Origin: Acidimicrobiia bacterium
GTDB taxonomy: Bacteria; Actinomycetota; Acidimicrobiia; Spongiisociales; SHLN01
DNA: 35,577 nt
Assembly: GCA_013002865.1 (NCBI GenBank)
Contig: JABDLU010000145.1
Span: 1 to 35,577 of the forward strand
Direction: 5' to 3'
This document shows, in pieces, positions 1 to 8,500 of the stretch. A program made the position numbers and the translations under genes. The notes under the pieces were generated by a model. The model worked only from the letters and a program-made list of their open reading frames with translations, was not told the origin of the DNA and ran no database searches. Positions within the stretch are counted from its first letter, which is position 1. Each line of letters starts with the position of its first letter.

Positions 1-16
1 ACTGAAGAGGTCGATC

Positions 17-445
17 GTGCGCAGCCAATCGCTTGTCACCCTCGGCGTGATCGCGCTGCTCGCTGCTGTGATGGCTGCGCCCGCCTCTGCGCAAGACGAG
101 AAGCTGACCGGCCTCGATCGCGCCCGCCAAGTCTCTCTTCAGGCCATCGAACGAGCCAACGGCCGCATGGCCGAGGCCCGAGGAGAAGAGCTCCCGCCTG
201 GACTCTCGGGACAAGACAAGGTCACGGGCCGGGCTCGCGCCGCCCAGGCGATCGCAGCCGCGATGGAGCGCGGCAACGGGAATGGCAACGCCTATGGACG
301 GGGTAACGCACTCCGGGTTCTCGAGGCGTTGCTCAACGGCGAGTCTCCGGCCACCATCGAAGAGGCCCCCAACCACGGCCAGAAGGTGCGTGCGATGGTC
401 AGGGCATACAACGAACTCAAGAAACAACAACGGGACGCCGGATAA
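17..445 (+). CDS. Hypothetical secreted protein with N-terminal signal peptide and Gly/Asn-rich segment
   Basis: ORF with signal-like MRSQSLVTLGVIALLAAVMAAPASAQ; GTG start; GNGNGNAYGRGN segment. Confidence 0.6.
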   Translation: MRSQSLVTLGVIALLAAVMAAPASAQDEKLTGLDRARQVSLQAIERANGRMAEARGEELPPGLSGQDKVTGRARAAQAIAAAMERGNGNGNAYGRGNALRVLEALLNGESPATIEEAPNHGQKVRAMVRAYNELKKQQRDAG

Positions 446-538
446 GCCCGCACCGACCTGCTTGCCGCATCGACCAGATCGCCGCTGCGCATTCGCATGA
501 CTCCTCCGTGACCTAGCGGCGGCCGGCCGAACGGGGCA

Positions 539-560
539 CTTTGTGATTTCGCTCACAAAG
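539..560. promoter_or_regulatory. CRP/FNR-family-like operator CTTTGTGA-N6-TCACAAAG
   Basis: Perfect 8-bp inverted repeat (539-546 / 553-560) containing TGTGA-N6-TCACA, just upstream of the sulfur operon promoter. Confidence 0.6.
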
Positions 561-563
561 TAG

Positions 564-605
564 GACTTTCGGCCCTAGTGGCTGCTTCTGCAGCTGGCCG
601 ATACT
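564..605 (+). promoter_or_regulatory. Candidate promoter 1: DosR-like box GACTTTCGGCCCTAG (564-578) plus -10-like GATACT (600-605)
   Basis: 15-bp box identical to 4192-4206; GATACTCA shared with the second copy at nearly the same spacing. Confidence 0.5.
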
Positions 606-649
606 CAGAACATGCAGAAGATGCAGAAAGAGGCACCAGCCGCAGCCCC

Positions 650-1432
650 ATGGAGTCGCCGATGACGGCGATGCTGACCACCAAGGACCTGCAGGAGCTG
701 ATCAACGTCGACCGCTCGACTATCTATCGCATGGCGGAGTCCGGCAAGTTGCCGGCCATCAAGGTTGGCCGCCAGTGGCGGTTCCCGGCCCGGGAAATCG
801 AGATCTGGCTGAACGGCGACACCACCGCCCCCGCCGTGCCCGATGAACAGCCGGTCGGCGAACTGGCCGAAATGCTGCTTCCCGGCGTTACCAAGCCGCT
901 CGCCGATCTGCTCGGCAGCATCTTTGGCGTCATGGTGCTCGTCACCGACCTCAACGGCCAGCCCCTGGTCGACCCGGCCAATCCGTGCGGCCTCTTCAAA
1001 TTCGTTCATCAGCACCCGGTCACCAACCCGCTCTGCGCCGCTACCTGGCGCGAGCTCGGGGCCGACCCGGACGGCCTACCGCGCTTTCGCCCCACTCCCC
1101 TGGGCTTCGAATGCGCCCGCGGGTTCATCCGGGTCGGCCCTGAGGTGAAAGGCATGGTCATCATGGGCGGAATCGCGCCCACCGAGTGGCCGCCTGCTGC
1201 CGACCACGTTCGGGCCATGGCGGCGGAACTCGGCGTGTCGGCCGACAGCATCGCCGACCACATCGACGAGGTGTACTACCTCGACCGGAGTCACCAAGCG
1301 TGGGTTCTGGAATACCTGCCCCGCATCAGCAGCCTGTTTTCTCGTATTGCCCGCGAGCGTTCGCGTCTCGTCGATCGTCTCGATGAGATCGCCTCGCTGG
1401 CAGCCGCCACCAACCAAAGGAGTGCCTTGTGA
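650..1432 (+). CDS. Excisionase-type HTH regulator fused to a PocR-like sensory domain
   Basis: LTTKDLQELINVDRSTIYRMAESGKLPAIKVGRQWRF HTH; C-terminal PocR-type domain (GVMVLVTDLNGQPL...NPLC...CARGFIRVGPEVKG). Start could also be ATG 662. Confidence 0.75.
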   Translation: MESPMTAMLTTKDLQELINVDRSTIYRMAESGKLPAIKVGRQWRFPAREIEIWLNGDTTAPAVPDEQPVGELAEMLLPGVTKPLADLLGSIFGVMVLVTDLNGQPLVDPANPCGLFKFVHQHPVTNPLCAATWRELGADPDGLPRFRPTPLGFECARGFIRVGPEVKGMVIMGGIAPTEWPPAADHVRAMAAELGVSADSIADHIDEVYYLDRSHQAWVLEYLPRISSLFSRIARERSRLVDRLDEIASLAAATNQRSAL

Positions 1433-2670
1433 AGAAACTCGTCGTCCTCGGCGCCGGCACCGCCGGAACGATGGTCGTCAACAAACTGCGACCCGTCCTC
1501 TCGGACGAATGGCAGATCACGATCGTCGATCAGGACGAAACCCACTACTACCAGCCCGGCTTCCTCTTCATCCCGTTCGGCGTGTACGACCGGCGGGATG
1601 TCGTCAAGCCCAAGAAGCGGTTCATTCCGGCGGGTGTCGACCTCGTCGTCTCCGAGATCGACAAGGTCGATCCGGAGACAGCAACGGTGCACCTGGCCGG
1701 TGGCACCACCCTCGACTACGACCAGCTGGTCATCGCAACCGGGACCCACCCCCGGCCCGACATGACTCCCGGCCTCGACGGGTCGCAGTGGCGCAAGACC
1801 ATTCACGACTTCTACACCCTGGACGGTGCGGTGGCCCTCCGCGAGGCGATCAAGGACTGGAAGGGCGGCCGCATGGTGGTGAGCGTCATGGAGCTGCCGT
1901 TCAAATGCCCGGTCGCCCCCCTGGAGTTCAACTTCCTGGCCGACTGGTACTTCCACGAGCAGGGCATGCGCGACGACGTCGAGATCATCTACACCACCCC
2001 GACCTCGGAGGCTTTCACCAAGCCGGTCGCCGCCAAGCACTTGACCGGCGTGCTGGAGAGCAAGGACATCGCAGTCGAGACCGACTACTACCCCGAGCGG
2101 GTGGATCCCGACCGCAAGATGCTCGTCTCTTATGACGAGCGGGAGATCCCGTACGACCTGCTGGTCGTCATTCCGATCAACATGGGAGCCGACTTCGTCG
2201 GCCGATCCGGGTTGGGCAACGAGCTCAACCACGTGCCGGTCGACAAGTACACGTTCCTGTCCACCCAGTACGACAACATCTTCGCGCTCGGCGACGCCGC
2301 CGACTTGCCGACGTCGAAAGCGGGCTCGGTCGCCCACTTTGCCGTCGAGATGTTCACCGAGAACTTCCCCGACCACATCGCAGGGCGGCCGATGACGGAG
2401 AAATTCGACGGCCACGCCAACTGCTTCATCGAGTCCGGGTTCGGCAAGGGGCTGCTGATCGACTTCAACTACGACACCGAGCCCCTGCCCGGCAAGTACC
2501 CCCTTCCGGGGATTGGGCCGTTCTCGCTGCTCAAAGAGACCGAAGCCAACCACTGGGGAAAGATGATGTTCAAGTGGACCTACTGGAACATGCTGCTCCC
2601 CGGACGCGAGCTGCCCCTCGAGGCCCACATGTCGCTGGCCGGCAAGATCCGGGAAGAGGTGGGGGCGTGA
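1429..2670 (+). CDS. FAD-dependent oxidoreductase, sulfide:quinone oxidoreductase-like
   Basis: N-terminal GAGTAG dinucleotide-binding motif, CPVAP and HANC cysteines, LGDAADLPTSKAGSVAHF motif; start overlaps the preceding stop. Confidence 0.85.
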   Translation: MKKLVVLGAGTAGTMVVNKLRPVLSDEWQITIVDQDETHYYQPGFLFIPFGVYDRRDVVKPKKRFIPAGVDLVVSEIDKVDPETATVHLAGGTTLDYDQLVIATGTHPRPDMTPGLDGSQWRKTIHDFYTLDGAVALREAIKDWKGGRMVVSVMELPFKCPVAPLEFNFLADWYFHEQGMRDDVEIIYTTPTSEAFTKPVAAKHLTGVLESKDIAVETDYYPERVDPDRKMLVSYDEREIPYDLLVVIPINMGADFVGRSGLGNELNHVPVDKYTFLSTQYDNIFALGDAADLPTSKAGSVAHFAVEMFTENFPDHIAGRPMTEKFDGHANCFIESGFGKGLLIDFNYDTEPLPGKYPLPGIGPFSLLKETEANHWGKMMFKWTYWNMLLPGRELPLEAHMSLAGKIREEVGA

Positions 2671-3362
2671 CCACCGCCCTCGACACCGATCGGATGGCCC
2701 AGCTCGAGGCCAAGATCGACCAGCTCACCGACCAGGTCGCCTTCCTCGCCGACCAGGCTCGGGAGCAGGCACAGCGCCGCGAGATGCAGCAGGAGCTGAT
2801 CTCGGACCTCAGCCCGATCGCCGCCCAGGCCATGCACACCCTGACCCGCGAGCTGGCGACCACGGATCTCGACATGGTCACCGTGATCCGGTTGCTGAAG
2901 AGATTCGCCGAATCCGCCGAGACCCTCGATGCCGCGCTCGAACAACTCCAGTCAGCCCACGGCCTGATCGACGACATCATGCCGCTCACGGGTGACGCCT
3001 TCATGACGGCAACCCAGCGGCTCGCCGAACTCGAACAGCGCGGCTATTTCAGCTTCGCCCGCGAGGGCCTCGGCGTGCTCGACCGGGTCGTGACCACCTA
3101 TGACGAAGAGGATATCCGGGCCCTGGGCGACAACATCGTGCTGATCCTCGACACGGTGAAGCAGATGACCCAGCCGGAGGTCATGACGATGCTGCGACGC
3201 ACCGTCGACTCCATCGAGGAGACCGACGTCGAGTCCGCTTCGCTATTCACGCTCGCCCGCCAGATGCGGGATCCCGAGGTCAAGCGCGGGCTGGCCCGCA
3301 TGCTGGGAATGCTCCGCACCGTGGGCGCAGACCCAACCGACCCACCAACCAAAACCAACTAG
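2667..3362 (+). CDS. DUF1641-family protein
   Basis: Coiled-coil/helical protein with VLDTVKQMTQPEVMTMLRR...LARQMRDPEVKRGLARMLGMLRTVG; overlaps the SQR stop. Confidence 0.7.
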   Translation: MTTALDTDRMAQLEAKIDQLTDQVAFLADQAREQAQRREMQQELISDLSPIAAQAMHTLTRELATTDLDMVTVIRLLKRFAESAETLDAALEQLQSAHGLIDDIMPLTGDAFMTATQRLAELEQRGYFSFAREGLGVLDRVVTTYDEEDIRALGDNIVLILDTVKQMTQPEVMTMLRRTVDSIEETDVESASLFTLARQMRDPEVKRGLARMLGMLRTVGADPTDPPTKTN

Positions 3363-3386
3363 GCAACCCCAATAGGAGGGACCGCA

Positions 3387-3704
3387 ATGGCAACCGAAAC
3401 ACTCGCCGGGACGACCGTCGAAGTCGACGACGAAGGCTTCTTCGTTGATCCGAGCAACTGGACCGAGGACATGGCTCCCGAGCTGGCATCGCATGTCGGC
3501 GTCGACGAGCTCACCGAGGACCACTGGACGGTCATCAAGTTCTGCCGCACCGACTTCGCCGCCAAAGGTGAGAGCCCGACCCTGCGCCGGGTCTCGACCG
3601 AGGCAGGCGTTCCGACCAAGCAGCTGTTCCAGCTGTTCCCGAAGAAGCCTGCCAAGAAGATGAGCTACGTGGCCGGCGTCCCCAAGCCCAAGGGCTGCGT
3701 GTAA
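3387..3704 (+). CDS. DsrC/TusE-family sulfur relay protein
   Basis: DEGFFVDPSNWTEDMA... and C-terminal AGVPKPKGCV arm with penultimate Cys; RBS ggaggg. Confidence 0.85.
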   Translation: MATETLAGTTVEVDDEGFFVDPSNWTEDMAPELASHVGVDELTEDHWTVIKFCRTDFAAKGESPTLRRVSTEAGVPTKQLFQLFPKKPAKKMSYVAGVPKPKGCV

Positions 3705-3713
3705 GGAGAAACA

Positions 3714-4193
3714 ATGGACAAATTCGCCGACGACACTGACAGAAAACTCTGCATCATCGTCAGCAAGGGCACGCTGGACGGTGCGTATCCGAGCCTGATC
3801 ATGGCCAACGCCGCGCTGGCGGAGGGAATCGAGACGCATCTCTTCTTCACCTTCTGGGGACTCGATGTCATCACCGAGAAGAAGATGGGCCACCTGCCGG
3901 TCACACCGGTCGGGAACCCGTCGATGGGTATGCCCCAGGCCGTTGCCCCGATGCCGGGCATGGCGACCGTCGCCACGAAAATGATGAAGAAGAAGATCCA
4001 CGATCTCGACGTTCCCGACATCGAGGAGTTCGTTGAGATGCTGTCGGACATGGGGGCGCACCTGTGGGCGTGCCGCATGACCGTAGACATGCTCGACCTC
4101 GACGAGGGCGACTTCCATGAGAGCGTCGAAGCGGTCATTTCGGCCGGGGACTTCATCGAAATGTCGGAGGGCGCTCAGCTGCTCTTCACGTGA
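3714..4193 (+). CDS. DsrE/DsrF/DrsH-like (DsrE2) sulfurtransferase-family protein
   Basis: KLCIIVSKGTLDGAYPSLIMANAALAEGIETHLFFTFWGLD... and ACRMTVDMLDL motif; operonic position after DsrC/TusE. Confidence 0.85.
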   Translation: MDKFADDTDRKLCIIVSKGTLDGAYPSLIMANAALAEGIETHLFFTFWGLDVITEKKMGHLPVTPVGNPSMGMPQAVAPMPGMATVATKMMKKKIHDLDVPDIEEFVEMLSDMGAHLWACRMTVDMLDLDEGDFHESVEAVISAGDFIEMSEGAQLLFT

Positions 4194-4232
4194 CTTTCGG
4201 CCCTAGGCCGACGTTCCTCGGTGGCGGATACT
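4192..4232 (+). promoter_or_regulatory. Candidate promoter 2: DosR-like box GACTTTCGGCCCTAG (4192-4206) plus -10-like GATACT (4227-4232)
   Basis: Exact copy of the box at 564-578; box start to GATACT is 35 nt here versus 36 nt there. Confidence 0.5.
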
Positions 4233-4237
4233 CACCG

Positions 4238-4405
4238 GGTAAACGCCACCGATGGCGACTCAGAACATACGGAGATCAACTCCTGTTCGGGTTCTGAGGA
4301 CGAACTGAGAGACGGGCTCCTCCCCATACGGCCCGTCTCTCGGTCGCGGCTGGACTTCGTCCAGCTTGGCAGTTGCTTCGCAACTGCAGAGCGACATCGC
4401 GAGGA
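4238..4405 (+). ncRNA. Candidate highly structured small RNA (tandem hairpins plus a multibranch domain, C-rich loop)
   Basis: Stems: 4244-4248/4253-4257; 4259-4266/4291-4298 enclosing 4271-4274/4280-4283; 4304-4317/4331-4344 (one wobble) with loop UCCUCCCCAUACG; 4349-4355/4359-4365; 4369-4376/4380-4387; possible closing TCGCG 4344-4348/CGCGA 4398-4402. Preceded by candidate promoter 2. Confidence 0.5.
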
Positions 4406-4412
4406 ATCGGCG

Positions 4413-4604
4413 TTAGCCCTTGGGGTCTTTGGAGTCCTCGGGCTCGTCTTCGGCAAGCCCGTCTTCGAGGCCTTTTTGCAGCTCTTTGACGGATGAGCCG
4501 AGAGACCGGGCCAACTCCGGGAGGCGCTTGGCGCCGAACAGGACGAGAAGCACGACGAGGACGACGATTGCCTCTCCCCATCCGAGACCGATTGCAGCGA
4601 TCAT
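4413..4604 (-). CDS. tatA: Sec-independent protein translocase TatA/TatE
   Basis: MIAAIGLGWGEAIVVLVVLLVLFGAKRLPELARSLGSSVKELQKGLED. Confidence 0.9.
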   Translation of the reverse strand: MIAAIGLGWGEAIVVLVVLLVLFGAKRLPELARSLGSSVKELQKGLEDGLAEDEPEDSKDPKG

Positions 4605-4703
4605 GCCAACCTCTGATTGCGTGATCGAAGCTTAGGTCAGAACCCGGGTTGGCGGGCCATAGGCCCAGCTCACCAGGTAGCGTGCCGGGCCAGGAGGTAC
4701 GCA

Positions 4704-5450
4704 ATGTCCATGACCGAACGAACCGATCAGCTCGCCACCGAGAGCACGTGGGACTTCTCCGACTTGAAGGCCCTCTTCATCAACTGCACGCTGAAGAAAT
4801 CGCCTCAGCAGTCGCACACTCAGGGGTTGATGGACATTGCCATCGCCATCATGGAAAAGAACGGCGTTTCGGTCGAGAACATCCGGGCCGTCGACCACGA
4901 CATCGCATTCGGGGTGCGACCCGACATGACCGAGCATGGCTGGGAGACCGACGCCTGGCCCGAGATCTACGAAAAGGTCATGGCGGCCGACATCCTGGTG
5001 CTCGGCTCGGCGATCTGGCTGGGCGAGAAGACCTCCATCTGCACCCAGGTCATCGAGCGTCTCTACGGCAACTCCTCGGAGCTGAACGACAAGGGCCAGT
5101 ACGCCTACTACGGGAAGGTCGGGGGCTGCATCATCACCGGCAACGAGGACGGCGCCAAGCATTGCTCGATGAACATCCTCTACTCGCTTCAGCACCTCGG
5201 ATACACGGTCCCGCCTCAAGCCGACGCCGCCTGGCTGGGCGAAGCCGGCCCTGGTCCCAGCTATCTGGACGAAGACTCGGGTGGTCCGGAGAACGAGTTC
5301 ACGAACCGCAACACCACCTTCATGGCCTGGAACCTCATGCACCTGGCGCGCATGCTGAAGGATCGCGGCGGTATGCCGGCCCACGGCAATCAGCGATCGC
5401 TGTGGGATGCCGGCTGCCGGTTCGACTTCGAGAACCCCGACTACCGCTGA
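4704..5450 (+). CDS. Flavodoxin-like / NADPH-dependent FMN reductase-family protein
   Basis: LKALFINCTLKKSPQQSHTQGLMDIAIAIMEKNG...VLGSAIWLGEKTSICTQVIERLYG...GGCIITGNEDG; RBS aggaggt. Confidence 0.8.
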   Translation: MSMTERTDQLATESTWDFSDLKALFINCTLKKSPQQSHTQGLMDIAIAIMEKNGVSVENIRAVDHDIAFGVRPDMTEHGWETDAWPEIYEKVMAADILVLGSAIWLGEKTSICTQVIERLYGNSSELNDKGQYAYYGKVGGCIITGNEDGAKHCSMNILYSLQHLGYTVPPQADAAWLGEAGPGPSYLDEDSGGPENEFTNRNTTFMAWNLMHLARMLKDRGGMPAHGNQRSLWDAGCRFDFENPDYR

Positions 5451-5549
5451 CATCCTGAGAACCGCCTAGAACCAACTTTGCTATCGGCGTGCCGTGGCCC
5501 GCTCCAGCAGGTCGGCCCCGTGTGACCCCGCGACGGGAATCATCCGCGT

Positions 5550-8500
5550 TCAGTCGGTGTGATTCCCGTCGGCCAGCGCAACGAGCTCCGGCTCGACTCG
5601 TTCCATTGCGTCCTGGAACTGCTCGAACGCGGCGACCACTCCTGCCGTGTCATGCGCCCGGGCCAGAGTCACGACTTCCTGGCCGGCCTCGAAGGCTTCC
5701 ATGGCACCGAGCGTGCCCAGCTCACCCTTGAGCCGGTGGGCAACTTTGGCAGACGTGGCCAGATCCCCGGCTTCGACGGCGCCCCGCAGAGCGTCGAACT
5801 GTTCGGGATACCCGTCGAGGAAGATCGACGTGACCTCGGCCAGCACCTCCATGCTGCCTCCGACTCGACCGAGGGCGGCGGCGGTGTCGACCAGCGGTTC
5901 AATCGCCGGCTGTGCGACGGGCGGTTGGGGTTGATCCGGCGGGGTCGACGGGACTTCGGCCTCAATCTCTACGGGCGGGTCGGCGGTAGCGGCATAGCTG
6001 ACCAACTGTTCGATAGTGGCGAAGAGCTCCTCGGCCTGAAACGGCTTGGACACGTAGGCATCCATCCCCGCCGCCAGGCACCGGTCCCGGTCCCCCTTCA
6101 TGGCGTGCGCCGTCAGCGCCACGATCGGAATGTGGCCGCCGGTGAGCGCCTCGGCTTCCCGGATGGCCTCGGCCGCCTCCAAGCCGTCCATTTCCGGCAT
6201 CTGGACGTCCATCAGGATCACGTCGTAGTCGTCCTTCTCGAGGGCTTGCACGGCCAACAGTCCGTTCTCCACCGCGGTGACCATGTGGCCGCGCTTTTCG
6301 AGGAGCCGCATGGCCAGCTGGCGATTGGTCGGGCTGTCGTCGGCGAGCAGAACATTGACCGCCCGGCGTCGTTCTCTGATCCAGTGACGCGTGACCAGCT
6401 CCCCGGAGCCGGCGACGCCCGTCGCCACTGCCCGTACTGCTTCCAGCAGCTCGCCAGCCTCGAACGGCTTGGTGATGTAGCCGGCCGCTCCCGCCTCGCG
6501 CAGCCGGGCGGCGTCGCCGCGCTGTCCGAGCGCCGCCAGGACGATCACGCCGAGGTCCGAGAATGCTTGCAGTCCCAGGAACCGTTCCGCGAACTCGATG
6601 GCCCCGGTCTGCTTGTCGATCACGGCAACGGTGGGCTCGAACCCGGTAGCCGCCACCTGGGCGAGGATCGCGTGGGCTTCCGTCAGATCCGAGGCCGCCA
6701 GCGGGGGAAGCTTGGCCTGGCGCAAGATCTCGATCAGGTTGCGACGCGAGCCCGCGCTGTCCGAAATTACCAGGACGGGGCGGGCCTCCATCGGGCCGGC
6801 GACCCCGGACAGAGGCCCGGCATCTTCGAGGGCCCGCAGGGGTGTCGTGAAGGCGAACGTGCTCCCATGCCCGGGCTCGCTCGCCACCGTCATCCGACCC
6901 CCCATCGCCTCAGCAATGTCCTTCGAAATGCTGAGGCCGAGCCCGGTGCCCCCATAGCGGCGGGTCATCGAGCCGTCGGCCTGCGAGAAGGCCTGGAAGA
7001 TCGTCTCGAGCTTCTCGGGAGAGATGCCGATTCCCGTATCGGTCACCTCGAAGCGAAGCATCGGCTCGGTCTCATCGGTCACCGTGACCGCCACGGTGAC
7101 CGAGCCGACGTGGGTGAACTTGATGGCGTTCCCGACCAGGTTGAACAGCACCTGGCGGAGGCGGCCGGGATCACCGACAACACCGTCGGGCACCGTTTCG
7201 TCAATGTCCTGGGTCAACTCGAGGCCCTTTTCGGCGGCTTTCACGGCCAGGGTGCGGATGGTGTCCTGCACGACGTCTGTCATGCTGAACGCGATCTCCT
7301 CCAGCTCCAGCTGACCGGCTTCGATCTTGGAGAGATCGAGGATGTCGTTGATCAGCGTGAGCAACGAGTCGACCGCCGATTTGATGGTGCCGAGGTACTC
7401 GCGCTGCTCGGCGGTGAGGTCGGTTGCCAGCGACAGCTCGGTCATGCCGACGATGGCATTCATCGGGGTCCGGATCTCGTGGCTCATGTTGGCGAGGAAC
7501 TGCGACTTCACGATCGTCGCGGCCTCGGCGGCATCGCGTGCCTCCCGCAAGGCGATCTCGAAAGTCTTGCGCTCGGTGATGTCCCGGGACGCCGCCTGAA
7601 TCTCGCTGACCGCACCGGTCTGCGGATCGAAGATCGTCCGCGTGGTCGACTCCAACCAAACGTAGGTCCCGTCCTTTCGCTGCGCCCGATACGAGATGGT
7701 CTGGATCTCGGGTTGCTCGAGCATCGAGGTGTGCGCCCCGCTGACCGCCTCCAGGTCCTCCGGATGGAAGAGCTCGTAGATGTCGCGACCCACCATCTCG
7801 TCGGGGGTGTAGCCGAGCAGCGAGACGCAGGCCGGGGAGGCGTAGAGATAGGTTCCGTCCGGGCTGTGACGTGAAATCAGGTCGGTCGAGTTCTCAGCCA
7901 GCAGCCGGAAGCTGGCCTCGCTCTCGCGCAGGATCGCCTCCGCCCGCTTGCGGTTCGTGATATCGCGTCCGCTCACCAGCCACCCGGCAACGGCCGGGTC
8001 GTCGAGCAGGTTGGTGGCCGTCGCTTCCATATGGCGCCACGATCCATCGGCATGGCGTACGCGGTACTCGGTCGGCGAGCCCGACTCGCCTGCCGGGATG
8101 AGATCCGAGGCCGCATCGATGGCGGCATAGTCGTCCTCGTGGACGAGCTCGTAGATACTCCGGCCGACGAGGTCACCCGGCCGGTAGCCGAGGAGCGGTT
8201 CGGCCGACGGAGTTGCGAATTTGAGCACCCCGTCGGGATCCAGCGTGTAGATCAGGTCGGACACTCGCTCGACCAGCACCTGGAACCGCTGCCGGCTGTC
8301 CGCCAGTTCTGCTTCGATGCGCTGGCGGTCCGTCAGGTCGGTGGCGACGCCGATGACACTTTCGGGGCGCCCCTCGAAATCGCCGAATGGGCGCAGCGTC
8401 GTGGCAAACGTGTTTCCGGCTATCTCGACCAGCTCATCGACGTCCTCCCCGCCTAGGGCGCGTCGCACCTGGTCGAGCATGGCCGGGCTGGCTCCGAACA

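Noticed and set aside
1291-2628. 445-aa minus-strand ORF antisense to the SQR-like gene
   Set aside because: Shadow ORF; sense strand has conserved FAD-binding motifs and operon coupling.
4221-4496. 91-aa plus-strand ORF across the candidate sRNA
   Set aside because: No RBS or recognised domain; the sequence is dominated by perfect hairpins and it overlaps tatA on the other strand.
5559-7874. 771-aa plus-strand ORF antisense to the histidine kinase
   Set aside because: Typical high-GC shadow ORF with low-complexity His/Arg/Gly-rich translation; the opposite strand has clear HisKA/REC/Hpt domains.
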